Positions 27,757 to 39,429 of a stretch of DNA of 64,000 nucleotides are shown piece after piece; position 1 is the stretch's first letter, and each line of letters starts with the position of its first letter. This DNA comes from Ancylostoma caninum. Lineage: Eukaryota > Nematoda > Chromadorea > Rhabditida > Ancylostomatidae. Under the pieces are notes generated by a model. That model did no database searches, was not told the origin of the DNA, and saw only the letters and a program-made list of their open reading frames with translations. A program made the position numbers and the translations under genes. The stretch covers positions 558,001 to 622,000 of the forward strand of contig JBAJFG010000271.1 in the NCBI GenBank assembly GCA_037903475.1. Direction: 5' to 3'.

Positions 27757-28991
27757 TTAGCGTCTTGACGCTCTGGTCGTTTGCGCATCTGCACTTCCAT
27801 CAGTATCACCCTTCTATCAATCAATACTGTATTCTGGCGCGTGCAATCGGCTCAGAACAGGTGAGGTTTTGTATAAATGAGCAGATGAGTAAATAAATAA
27901 ATAATCAAATAAGTAAATAAATAAGTGGATGATGGCGATTAAAGCCAGTGTCGCTTGGCATAGTATGCTCCACTTCATCTTGGGAGAGAACTGGAAAGAC
28001 GCCAAAGAAAAAGAGATATGTGTGGAAAGTGTGTGGTGGTTAGGGAGGCAGATGAGAAAAACAGACAATCCTCAAAAATCCTCAGCAATCACCTTTTTTG
28101 AAATTTACTGCAAACGCGACATTCGCCAGATAAGACCGAGGCTGCTTGAGCACAGGCTATTCTTAGCTGAATATTTGTCATTTTTTAAAGAAATATGATT
28201 TTAATAAAAATATGATGAAACATGTTTTTTTACATTTTTTTACATTGCGGATCTTTCTTGCGAAAGAAATTTTCTTTTGAAGATATTTTCTCTCCAGACC
28301 ATCAGCCAAGTCCTCAACATTCAGAGATACCCCGATCGGCGTGGCTTTCTGCGGCAGGATGGTGTGGTAAAGTGGGCGGAGCCTGCTCCGATTCTGTGCA
28401 CACTTTTCTGAAGAATGCTGTTTTACTTGGTACATTGGTTTTAAGTCGAAGTTTCTTGTAATAGATTTTTTCTGTTAAATTTTCAGTTTTAGTTACAATA
28501 AATTGGTTATGAACACTTGATTTATTTATATTTCACTCCCTTGCGAAGAGCGAACATTTCTGTTTAAAATGTGAAATCGGGACTATTTTTAAACAGCCCG
28601 AGCGGATTTTCACGACTTTTGATCATGATGTTGTTGCATGTGCTCAGCGTTTAACATAAGTAAACACGTGAAACTAGTCCTTGACGGGGGTTTTGTGGGA
28701 GAAAATCGCGGTGTCAATGCTAATGAACCTCATGTGCGTGACCTTTGACGGGGGTGCGAATAATCCGCGCCGTCGAACATCATTGTCGCATCGCATCGCA
28801 TCGAATATTCGGACTTCTTCACATCGGAAGATTCCTCGTGGGGGTCATTGTTACCCATCACATTCAGCCTGAGAGCCTCTGGTGTCACAACAGTAAATAG
28901 AACTTCGAACCCTACACGGACTACCCGTGATGCCGGCCATGTACTGGCGCAGGATCGTTTCCATTAATGCTACTCGATGTTTTTCATCCAT
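27757..28991 (-). CDS. Four-exon hypothetical gene (third of a minus-strand cluster)
   Basis: Exons on the minus strand are 28991-28925 (ATG in a good GGGAAATGG context), 28878 to 28750 or 28743, 28407-28244 and 27813-27757. Introns are about 46, 340 and 430 bases. The first join (ACGG|GTAGTC .. CACCAG|AGGC) and the last (AAT|GTAAAA .. GATTGATAG|AAG) keep frame. The second needs the weak donor CCCCC|GTCAAA at 28750; using 28743 would require an unseen extra exon. The product is about 140 residues, charged, with no signal peptide or membrane helix. It starts MDEKHRVALM and has a third exon rich in Arg/Lys with LPQKATPIGVSLNVEDLADG. No family is recognised. It lies 270 bases downstream of the 29263 stop on the same strand. 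Exons 1 and 3 are the best supported and the terminal exon the least. Confidence 0.45.
27885..27925 (+). repeat. (AATA)n-like tract inside the last intron of the 27757-28991 model
   Basis: Interrupted AATA/AAGTA units, similar to the other AATA tails in the window. Confidence 0.6.
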
Positions 28992-29262
28992 TTCCCGATT
29001 AATATGACGATTTGTTCAATGCTTTGACGCAACGAACACGCGCCCACGGACAACGCGTCCGATTCGACGACAAACGCGCATTATTTAACGCTGTCACGAA
29101 AAAAAAAATGCCGCGGATCAGAGCAGTGACGTCCTCACAATTGACACTTGATCAGCTGGTCTATTTGATTAATGTGCTTTTCAATGAAGAACCGGAAGGC
29201 TTTGTTGTGGGACGAGTCACGTTGTTGGACTTTTTCCAACTTTGGCTGATTCGCTTTCATCT

Positions 29263-30899
29263 TCACGCTGGAGATTTTCTCACAGCTCTTTCGTATCCAA
29301 CGGAATTTCCCATAGATACATCCACAATCACTATTTTAACCATGGAAAATTTTTGAAAAAGCGCGAAAAATTCAGCATATTTAGCTAGCTGCATTCGTGC
29401 TGGGACCACAACCTCTTTGTACACGTCCAATTTCCCGTCCAAACAATATGTGACATTACGTACTTTGAACAAATAATCTGTATGCCCTGGTCGCCTTAGC
29501 AACAGTGGAATTTTGCAAACAAATGCGAAAAGTTGACCCATTGGCTCAATTCGTGACAAGACCAACAACATCACATAGTTACGTATCAGTGTTAAATTTA
29601 CACTTTCGCCTTGAAACAAACGAACACTTCTTGTGTCATACAGCGAAGTGTCACAAATTTCCACAATTTCCGTTTTCAGGAAGGCAGTCGGAGCCGACTA
29701 GAGAGCACGTGTAAAGAGGAGACGCAGAAAACAAACATAACCGCCATCATCCTTTCTTTTCTTTCAACCTTTCGTCTACAGGATAGAAAACACAACTGCT
29801 ACCATAGACACGTGGAACATGTTCGGCACATTGTGGCAGCATGTCAAACGTGTTAACGTCAGTGTTTATGGCACTTGTGGCCGCACGCGTCTGTGAATGC
29901 ACAAAATTCGTCTTGCTGTTGACATTAGTCACTAGGCATATCTCAACGTCATGTTAGCTGAAGGAAACAATTAAGGATGATCTTTTAGTCATCTTTTGCA
30001 CTGTAAATACTTGAAATGCAATTTATTGCATGTTTATATGTCTTGATCACGGAAGTGTTCGCTCGTGCCGAAGTTTGAACTAATCATTTGCCGTACACCC
30101 TCGCTCTTGAGATAAGCATCTCCACTGCGTGACCACATAGATCAACTTGTTGATCCTGGTAAAAATTAACAAACATGTACTAAACTACCCAGTAAACAGC
30201 GCATACTTCCTGGATTTCGGATGTCTGCAAGTACACAACAACACGACATTTCTCGAATCTTCATTTCAGAGAAGATCACATTCAGGCAACGCTTAATTTG
30301 CGCTTAATATATATACACAATAACGGATTATGAGCTACTAAATCAGCATAGAACGGAAGAACAGAGACGTGTCAGTGTTAATTTCTCTTTCTAAACCATA
30401 ATATCGATTAACGATATGCACTATTAGATAATGCACATGCTACAAAGCTACATGAGAGAATGAATGATGTGAAACCAGACATATGAGATGATGATGATGT
30501 GTGCTTTGTGATAATGCTTTATGGGGGGTTTCTGTGTGTGTGACATGACATGAACCTACTAATTACTACTGCTAACACCACTACTAATACGGGGGGCGCG
30601 CGGTTGTGTGATCACAACCCATTTTTCTCTCACTAAACAACCAAACGAACAAAAGAAGAACCAGTAATACTAGCTGACTCATAATATGTACGTAAATAGC
30701 AATTTCCTCATTTACAGACCCGCATTTTTTGTTGCGTACTCACGAATCGGCCTCGTTCACACTTCACTTCAACAAAATGCGCGCATGTGCCAATTCTTAA
30801 CTCTATCAATAGCTATGCTTTGCAGTATGATACAGACAAGGCATCAGATGCGCCATTTGTACGAAGCATGAACGAGACAATAAACACGACGACGGCCAT
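29263..30899 (-). CDS. Multi-exon hypothetical gene with hydrophobic N terminus (second of the cluster)
   Basis: The best-supported 3' exons on the minus strand are 29890-29780 (acceptor GCATTCACAG, donor CCT|GTAGAC) and 29697-29263 (acceptor GTGCTCTCTAG, 144 codons, TGA at 29263-29265). They join in phase 0 across an 82-base intron. An upstream exon 30155-30099 (acceptor TTTTTACCAG, donor AGG|GTGTAC) also joins in phase 0 across 208 bases. A plausible start is ATG 30899-30897, followed by a signal-peptide-like run (MAVVVFIVSF). A longer in-frame ATG lies at 30995. Exons between about 30830 and 30160 are unresolved. The C-terminal exon is rich in hydrophobic beta-like segments and has an internal alternative donor (AAA|GTACGT). 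Its function is unknown; a secreted or membrane-attached protein is suggested. The acceptor-donor pair around 30224-30189 would need a 33-base intron and was not used. Confidence 0.42.
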
Positions 30900-31092
30900 T
30901 AAGCTACGACGCGAGAAAAACAGACAACGTAATGGTGGTTCATGAGTAACCGTAAAGGCGGAAAGCGTGTATATCAGTAGGGCCAATATGTACAAGACGG
31001 GCGCACGCGATCGCAGCGCGACACCGGGGACTTTGTGAAGGTGAACGTGGACGGACGGATGGGTGCATACCGGGTGTGTGTGGACACTACAC

Positions 31093-33160
31093 CTAGTTGG
31101 CCGTCCATCGGCGTTCTGTGTCGGCGATGTTCATCTGGGCACATGACGTCGTCACATCATCGGATTCGTCGTCGGTCGCGTCGAAACTCTCCCATTTCTT
31201 CGCAATCGACAGAATCTTGAACGTATTTGAAGGACTGCCCTGCGGGATCGGCTCCGTGACCGCTTTGTCCTTTTTGGTCGAGACTCGCCTCGCTGGCTCG
31301 GAGGCAGTTCGGCCGGGCACTGAAAACCAAAAGATTAAAAATCGAGAATTCAGTTGTCGGAAAACCACTAAAATCATAGCATCCAGAAAATGAAATTACT
31401 GGTCCCGCGTAAGCCTAAAAGAAGGGGATGAGGGTGGGGAAGAATCGTCAACATGCGTGATTTACGCACCATGTAAATCCCTCCGAAAATCAGAAATCAA
31501 AAAGTCAGAGTTACAACATATCATTCTAGTGATGTATTTCCTTATAAGTAACAAGAAAAAGGCCCTATCTTCAAAAATAACGACCTCATTGCGTGCTAGA
31601 TTCACGGCTGTCCTTAATTTCCCAAGAGAATGCTTCCACTACCCAACACTTCCAAGAAAACTATATGGTTCTGCTTTAGAGGCTGTATTAGAATGCATTA
31701 GCTAGTTCTTCAGCTGGCCGGCATCATTAAACCTCATTTCGAAAGGCAATACCCGAACAAGAGGCAGCAGTAATGCATGAGAAATTGCCGGCGCTCTTTT
31801 TTTCGGGAAGAATTTGGCATTCCAGCCGTGGTTAGACGATTTGCAGCGCGCTGGTGACAATTATCGTGGCGGAAACCCTTTCCATCAATGGAACTACCAC
31901 AGAAGCCCCACGAAAAACTGACATGCAGCCCCGGAACGAGGTGTTGCAGCGTTGCAAAAGGGCAGAGAAGAACACCAACCTCCTTCTTTCTCCATCTGCA
32001 TTCGTTTTGAGCTACGCAGCACATTTCGTCGCATCGCACCGTAACCGTTTTGCGTCGACGAATAGGTGGCAAACTGATTCTGGTTGCTGTAGTTCGGCTG
32101 TTGGTAGTCATTTTCAACTCCTACCGTCTTAGCCTCCTAGAAAAGCAACCTATAGGAAGGTTAAACATGGAAAACGCTAGGGAACGTGCTTCGAAGAGTA
32201 GCAAAGGTTACCTTATTATGGTTCTCGTCAACTTCGTCCTCATTGCGGCGGTTACGATTCGGCCAGATGAACCACTTGGGGCATTGTCGGACTTCGATAA
32301 CCTGCAAAAGCCAAGATTCAGCGAAAATGCGGCAGAGAACACAAATATCTCCTAGTCTTTTCAGGTCCGAATATCCATATTTTCAAAGATCTGCCAAAGA
32401 AACGCATTTGGACAACATTTAAGGAACCCAGACCAGCCCAATCGTACTAATGACAACCCGAAGGCGATAACTGATGCGCAGAGCCACATGCAAATGTTGT
32501 TTGGTCCATCCGGCGCATTGTTTGTGACGATCCGGATAGAAATAGGCTTGCCGCCGTTGTTTGGCTGTATACACAACAACATCCAGACCCTAATGAGCAA
32601 ACAACACTACATCCAACTTTCTAGGTAAAGGGAAAAGCTCAAACTTCGCGTTGTCTCATTAAAATGTCACAAAACTGCCTTTTCCATAGGCACGCTTTTA
32701 ATAAAAAGGGGAATCGTTCTTTTAATTCGCTTGGTATGACATTATTTCACGTAAAAACAGACAATAATGTCAGTCACACTCTCGAATACAATAAAACTGT
32801 GCAGAACGAACGCAAAACGAAATTTGCACAGCACAAAAGACTGACGTTATCTCTCGTGTGATTTGTGCATATTGATTAACCTAATGGTCTAGTGGATATA
32901 CATATATGGTTGGCGACCCACTTTCTCCGTAAGACACGGGTCATTTGCACTAGAATAGTGCGGGGACGCGAAATCGGGATGGGAAAAGTAAATAATTCGA
33001 GAAAATACTCAGCAAACAATGGAAGATCCCTTACACACCTGGAATCGGAAGTCCCGTTTTGGTCGTGCGGTACTCGGCTGAGCTGGCTGACATCCGGACC
33101 ATTCGAAGGCCGGCGTCGAGCTGTTGTTGTTGACGCAAACTTCCATCATTGTATTTAGCA
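31093..33160 (-). CDS. Membrane protein gene, 3' five exons (first of the cluster)
   Basis: Exons on the minus strand are 33160-33039, 32564-32448, 32301-32212, 32136-31980 and 31319-31093, ending at TAG. Acceptors are TTGATTTCAG, TGTATACAG, GGCTTTTGCAG, GCTTTTCTAG and TTGGTTTTCAG. Donors are CAG|GTGTGT, TTA|GTACGA, AAG|GTAACC and GAG|GTTGGT. All phases agree (1, 0, 0, 0, 1). In order, the product has a Cys- and Asn-containing region with an N-glycosylation site (NNSS), a membrane helix (about 20 residues around MWLCASVIAFG), then a cytoplasmic tail of about 175 residues. The tail begins with basic/aromatic residues, passes through an Asn/Gln/Tyr-rich stretch and ends acidic then basic. The 5' exons lie above 33160 and were not resolved; hydrophobic frames near 33530-33700 are possible. 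Receptor, channel subunit or four-helix adhesion protein are all open. The first two exons are also open in a second frame. Confidence 0.6.
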
Positions 33161-34249
33161 CTGAAATCAACCAGAGCTTTGCAAAAAACGCTGGCAATTT
33201 TCAAGAATTGTGAAATTGCGGACGCCGGCACGCAAACGACGACATCGCCAACACGCTAGGCAGACACAGTAGACGAGGAGCGGGGTGGGGATGAAGCCGA
33301 CCGGCCAAACTGGAGTGTGGTGTGCTGGGGGGTGAGTTTAGCGATGATCAATGGTGATGGATGAACATTGAAGATGGCCCGGCGAGTGAGAAGATGGTGG
33401 ATGGGAATCAATATGCGCGGGGAATGATGATACCGTAACCAGTGCACAGAGAGAGGAAATCTCGGACCTGGGACGCTATAGGACGGCGGCGGTGCAGAAA
33501 AATGCTGCAGCATTTGCACACAGTTTACACTATTCCTGCTGCGATCGGCTGAGCACAGCTGGGGATTCCCGAAAAGAAAAAAAAATTAAGTGAAGAAGAA
33601 CGCCGAGTACAGTCAGCAGCTTGAAATTTTGAAACTGTCCGCAAGAAAATGAAAAATTCCCGGAAAAAAAAGCGTGCGGCCATGACGCCTGTAAAAGGGT
33701 AGAAATGAACGAGCAACTCAATCCGCCCAAATCCAATAGATCAAATCGAAATCCACAGATTCATAGATCAACACGCACCCGGCTAGGCAGAAAATGCGCT
33801 CTAATGAATAAAACACTATATTCCACGCGATTTCACGGCTTTTACAGAAAACACCCCTTTGAAATGCAGTGAACTGAAGACGGGGATCCCGCTAAAAGCG
33901 CCGCACGGCCCTCTAAGCATATGGCATATAGATAGAGAATATTAAGCCAATGTTGAGTACGACGAGTACGCTGCTGGCGAAATAGTGCGCTTAACAAGGA
34001 GTGCGCCAGAGACGTGAGAGATACGCGGCGGAACGATAGGAGGACACACGGACCGACCGGCATAAACATAGAGATAAATGAGATGACCAAAGCAGGTGCA
34101 TATATGTGTCGTATGGGTCAGAAAATGGAACTACAACACTTTAAAGGAGAGAAGACTGAGAAACGTGTGAAAGTGTAGATCACTTGAGCACATGTGTGTA
34201 GATGAAATAGGCAAAGGCATTGAAACTGAATAGAAGTAGTGAAACTCAG
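33161..34249. other. Probable upstream introns or exons of the 31093-33160 gene, unresolved
   Basis: On the minus strand there are acceptor-like sites (CCCTTTTACAG near 33688, TTGCGGACAG near 33636). A hydrophobic frame (KLLTVLGVLLHLIFF) is ended by no clear donor. Short open frames elsewhere lack splice support. Confidence 0.3.
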
Positions 34250-34600
34250 AATTAATCTTGAATACAAGTCAGTAGAAGTCCGGTTGAGCTCTGGGCGACT
34301 ATGGGCGCCAGCCAGCGCCGCCGCCAGCTGTCGTGACCGATGCGGTCGCTTCTCCTGTCTTTTCTGTTCAACTGGTAGGCCAGCCCCATCACCGCCCCGC
34401 CCCTTCTCGCGGTCGCAGCGGGCGGGCGGACCGGGGGGGGGGTGCATTTCGTCCGCGCCCAACGTCCACCGCGCTGTTTTCCCTCTCCACACTCTCTCGC
34501 CGCCTCGCTGGCGCCAGCATACACATCACCCCCCCCCCTTCCATGGCCCCGCCCCCGTGACGCCCTATCGATAAGTCGCCGAGGTAGCGAGGAACTCCGG
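34250..34600. promoter_or_regulatory. GC-rich island, possible promoter region
   Basis: About 350 bases are far more GC-rich than the flanks, with runs of G (around 34432-34441) and C (34529-34538) and CCGCCCC/CCCCGCC boxes. Many frames are open simply because stop codons are rare. It sits upstream of the minus-strand gene cluster, so a promoter or 5' leader role is possible. No TATA or other decisive element is seen. Confidence 0.3.
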
Positions 34601-36599
34601 AGCAAGGACACAGTAATACAATAAGTCTTAAGTATGCCAGACAGTGGAGAACAGCTGGTGTATGCACCTCATATGGCAACAAACAGTACGCTGATCTACG
34701 AGACCAGGGAATGGATACGAATGAATGACGCGAAATCACGGACTTCACCTATGCGGACCTATAGAGGGAAAGTCGTGAAATTACACAGTGAACCTAGAAA
34801 CTTGGTATTTATCATGAAACTTTTGAGTAATGCACTGGAACCTTTGCTTTTCTCTTACACTGTTCTGTTCTATTTGGTTACTTTCTTCCTTATAAGGTTA
34901 TAACCATATGATGGAGCCTCGACTGAATCAGAATAAGGTAGAAAAAAATAAAAAAATTCTCAAGCACCCCTCGTTCTTCAAGCTTCTTTCCCACTACCTT
35001 TTGGAATAATTCCTTGATCGTTTTTTTTTTCTTGCAAAATATTACATTACATCGATCAATAAACCAATAACAATCTGGTGCAGCTAAGACTGATGTTGCA
35101 AATGTGTATACTTGTTCAGTAGTGCTAGACGTAAACAGGAAGGAAGAGGAGACTAAGATTAAGGAATGAACACAAACAATAAAAAAATAACAATAAACAA
35201 ATATATAAACAAGCCATAAAATAGAGTTAAATCCCATTTTTCTTGGATAAGTATTCGGAAAATAACATTTAAAAATGTGAATAGTAAGTCAGTGCAGAAT
35301 TTCTAACCATTCGAAAGATTTACAAGGCTATTTAGAAAAATATGGCTACCCAGTCTAGGAAGGGAGGCATCCGAAACCGTTTCTTCCATGATCTTCGGCA
35401 TTAATGACCAGAAACCATCTGGGAAAATAGGTATTCCTTGACTACTTCGCTTTTTTCACAGATTCTAGCTATAGACCTGTCACTATAAATCCAAAAGATA
35501 GATGTGATTTTATTTCTGGTTTCCTTGATTTTTTCTCTACAAACTAAAGAAATAATTCTTGGTGTCTTAGCTAATCATACGGTTAGAAAAAACCACGTTC
35601 AATTTGTCGCCTTAGCACACGACATCATGACACTGCACTGAAATCCTGTTATCATAAAGTAACATGTTTACGGAAATTCTTATCAATTTTTGCGATTTCC
35701 TGTCGCTTCTACACGAGAAAAAAAAACAAGTAAACTTAGTGAAGTGAACACGCAGTTTCACGTCATCAATGAGAAAGTGATTTTGTTTGTTTACAGATTG
35801 TCGTCACAAACAGACGCCATTTACAAAAATTAATCATCTTGATATCTGGCTTGTAAGGCAGGGATTTACAGGATTTTTTGTGGATGTAATTTTTACTGAA
35901 GAAAATGCGATTTTTTGAATAGATTTAGCAGAATTCCGCAGTAACTGAGCCAGGGGTGACCCAATGACAATATTTTGACCTGCGGCTAATGTACGTAAAC
36001 AACCAGATAAGTGAACAAATGGATAGATAGAAATAAGAATTCAACCTTACGGACACGGAGTGATGCTCTCAAAAAGAAAATTGCAGTAAACTTCAGCTGG
36101 ATTCACAAACCTAGATTTAATTTCTAATTTTTTATTTTTACATTATTTTACTGCAGTAACATCGATACAAAGTCTTTCGCTGCATTTTCTAGCTTACTTG
36201 CAAAGCCCGCGATGACGAAAGCAACATAAATGAATTTTATGCATTCAGAGCCGTTCTGAAAGCAATTTCGTTAAGAGAACGAGATGGAATAAATTGCCTC
36301 AAAAGCCTTAGATGAAATACATTTCAAAAGGTGATAATTCATCGTTCTGGTCGGCTTTTGGCATTAACTGGTCAAAAAGCGGTGCATTTAGTTGTCAATT
36401 AGTTGTCAATTAATGCTACTTCAATGGGAAATTGATTCAGAAACTGTGGATCCGAAAAACGTCCATGTCGAAACCCTATACATTCCTATTTGAACTTCCC
36501 CGCTTGCCTTTGATTTTTGAATTTTCAATGAGTGTCGTCACTATGGAGATGTACGAAGAGAAGAAAGGAAATTTCCACAAAGGACTATGGAGAATAGCA
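34601..36599. other. No supportable gene; AT-rich
   Basis: AT-rich spacer with poly-A/T runs. The 115-codon minus frame at 34890-35237 has a hydrophobic, low-complexity composition and no splice support. Confidence 0.45.
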
Positions 36600-36678
36600 A
36601 GAAGCAGCCGCATAATAGCTGCTTCCTGAGAAAATTCCACAGCCGTCAGATTCGCTGACTCTGCAGCGAATCTGACGG
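36600..36678. other. Two adjacent hairpins, one with a perfect 15-bp stem
   Basis: CCGTCAGATTCGCTG (36643-36657) and CAGCGAATCTGACGG (36664-36678) pair perfectly around a six-base loop. A second hairpin (GAAGCAGC / GCTGCTTC) lies immediately upstream at about 36601-36625. A structured RNA or a cruciform-forming site is possible. Confidence 0.6.
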
Positions 36679-36985
36679 ATTGCAATTCCATTTCCAAGCA
36701 AGTACCTAGGCATGTTCATGTTCTTGATCTTGAAATGTCGGCTAACGACTTTCTATAAGCATTGGTACTTGAGGAAAGTCAAGCATACTTAGTAAGGTGT
36801 ACTTGGAGTAATTGCTTTCTTGCTTTCTGCTTTCACTTGTCTATAAAAGGCAAATTCAGAAGCACTATAGCCGGGGCCAATTACCGTAATAGCTGTTTAA
36901 GCTGCTCATTCACCAGGAAAATGACTCTTAGAAAAACCCGGTCGGATGAATAAGCATTAAAATATCGTGCAACATAATTGAGATA

Positions 36986-37092
36986 TAGCCCGTTCCGGAA
37001 AGGAAGAGCGTTGGAGAGAAATCAGAGAAAGAAGGAGGAACAAAAGCAGTACGCTCGAATACTCAACTATCACCGCTTTTCAGGCAGATACA
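36986..37092 (+). mobile_element. Degenerate, shortened copy of the 143-bp MITE
   Basis: Begins TAGCCCGTTCCGGAAAGG after TA, keeps AGAGAAAGAAGGAG and ACTCAACTATCACCGCTTTTC, and ends imperfectly near 37092. It lies about 37 bp upstream of the full copy at 37129-37271. Confidence 0.5.
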
Positions 37093-37128
37093 TAGTACAG
37101 CTCAGCTCAGGAAAAAAAAGGTGAAATA

Positions 37129-37271
37129 TAGTGTGTTTCACTGGGGAAAATAGTTGTGCAGATATTAGAGAAGGAGAGAACGCGAGAAATAGTGCCGCTT
37201 TCGGAGAGATATGCGAGAAATGCAAATCATAGGCACAAATGCTCAACTATCGTCGCTTTTGAAACCGACTA
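37129..37271 (+). mobile_element. 143-bp TA-flanked MITE, copy 4
   Basis: Starts TAGTGTGTTTCACTGGGG and ends GAAACCGACTA with TA at 37127-37128 and 37272-37273. Interior GATATTAGAGAAGGAGAGAAC. Same length as copies 1-3. Confidence 0.8.
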
Positions 37272-38287
37272 TAGCAGTTTTTTCCCTACGAGGAACCGTG
37301 GTAAGATGGAATCCAAGCTCTTATTGTTATAAAGAAATAATATTTTTGAATTATCAAGCAGCTTCAATGACTTTTTATCTGTACTCTACATGTACTACAT
37401 TTTACCTATAGTAAATACACTTATCACTTTTTTGTCACCGACCGAATAATTATGCATCGGACCCGAGAAACCTGGCTAAGGCTTTCTGCTGGCTCTTCTC
37501 CTCAGAAAAGGAAAACTAAAAACCAAGGTCCAGCCGAACAAATTCACTTAAATCTAATGACAAGCAGCGGACGGTGGAGTTCGTGGAAGAAAAACGCCTT
37601 AAAAGGGGAACAGCGGCAGCGAGAATACAAAAAATTAATGGAGCTCCCTCTGGCTAAAAGGGGGAACTCTCTTCGGTTGCATTGATGGACTCAGGATTGA
37701 GTCTTAAGAACAAGGGAGAGATTAGAGGCCTCATGGAGTGGGGTATTTCACACGAAAACACCTTTGAAATTCAATCAAATACTCATTTATCTATTTATTT
37801 TCAGAACAGGGCGCCATTCAAAAGTTAAAATGCTGACTAAGTGATTCAACAAAATCTGAGATAAAAAGGATGGAAGTTATGATCTGAAGTTAGTAAGAGG
37901 AAGATGGCTACTTGAATTTTGTAATAAATTTGAGGAAAAATCAACATTAAAGTTGAATTTCTGCAATGTAAAAAGAAAAACTAGGGAGTATAACACTATG
38001 TTTTAGCCTACTCGAGTCCCAGACGAGGTGGGAAGTCTCGGGATCCAAAATGCCCTCGAGAAATCTACCGAAAAGCTTGTGTACATTTATTCTAGCCCTC
38101 CTTAATGCTTCTCTAAGGCAAAAATGCGGAAAATCCGGAAATGCTTCCCAAAAAGCGCCTGGCATTTACGTCACAAACATGCCTCAGGTGGAACGACTTC
38201 AGCTGGGCGAAGAACAAAAAAGCCTCGACAACAAACACCATCACAATCTGGATGTTGACCTTTAGAGCCCGTATTGTTCGGCACAGC
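37272..38287. other. No supportable gene
   Basis: Chance-length frames. The segment 38155-38220 (GGCATTTACGTCA..) is partly repeated at 38663-38720. Confidence 0.45.
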
Positions 38288-38365
38288 GTGGGATATCCCA
38301 GGGCTGGGGCTATTTTTATGGCGTACGTGGGATATCCCAGGGCTGGGGCTATTTTTATGGCGTAG
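38288..38365. repeat. Two tandem 39-bp units
   Basis: GTGGGATATCCCAGGGCTGG followed by GGCTATTTTTATGGCGTAC is repeated head to tail (38288-38326, 38327-38365), with a difference only in the last base. Confidence 0.9.
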
Positions 38366-39429
38366 ACGATGATATGGAAAGCCGAACGGATCTATGGATG
38401 CATGCCTGATGATGAGATGAGCGCCCGTACGCCCACGTTTGGCAATGAATGCTCGACGTCACACGAATAATCGGCCGTGGAGGAAAGCCGGCAACGTTCC
38501 CCAGGATATCTCTGTCTAATTATTCGTAGAATGGATAAGGGTCATTAGTGCTGGGGAGGTATGAATAAAAATTGATGTTGGTAAAAAGTCACATTCCATA
38601 AATGAGAAATAGCGCTCCGGAAAAGGTGCAAGCCAAACGGGATACATGAGAAATTGCTTTGCGTAGGCATTTACGTCAGCAAAATGCTACAGAGCCCATT
38701 CTGCTGGGGCGAACCTCAATTTTCTAAGAAGTTCTTACTGGTTTCCAGTCCATTATTCAAGAATTCTGGAGTTAATGGCATGTTCCCACGTCAAGACCTC
38801 TCCATTCTCGCAGAAGGTGATCTTCTGGGAACTCATTCCAGGAGTAGTTCTAGATCCATCACGAAATTCTTAGGTGAGAGAAAAGCTCGTGCAAGTTTGT
38901 GCCACGATGAACAAATTAATTCTTGTAAGAGGAGAAGGTAAGGCAAATTTAGCAAATGGAGCTATTAAGATAAGTGATACCTCGAATATGGAGTTTTCAC
39001 GCTGAATTACCAATCTAATGAAGTTCTGGTGCATTCAACGAGCAGTGAAAGGGCACTATTTTTAGAGATGAGATTACTTCTTTATTTTCCTACAAAATAG
39101 AAAAGTAAAAAGGGAAATTTGCAGCATATAGTGCTTTAAATATTGTTTTGCGAGCTCTTGAAAAACATACACACTTTTTAACTTTTAAATGGGTTCTTAC
39201 AGGCTTAACCTGTGAAAAAAAAAGAATTGCCTTCAGATCTACTTTGAAAAATTGACATTTGAAATCAATAGCAAATGAACTTTAAACAAAGCCTGATGTA
39301 CATAGCTAAGAAAAGCAGGAACAAAAAATCAAGAAATCCAGAGATCCAGTGAAACATCCTAAAACGATGTGGGGGTCATATGCCTCAGGTGTCGTGAAAA
39401 TTCCAAACCACTGAGTTTTTATCTTGCCA
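38366..39429. other. No supportable gene
   Basis: Short frames only; AT-rich. Confidence 0.45.

Noticed and set aside
30189..30224. 36-base exon candidate with good splice motifs
   Set aside because: Joining it to the next exon would need a 33-base intron, shorter than worm introns normally allow.
34118..34748. Overlapping long frames on both strands in GC-rich DNA
   Set aside because: Open in most frames because stops are rare in this GC-rich patch; treated as a possible promoter island.
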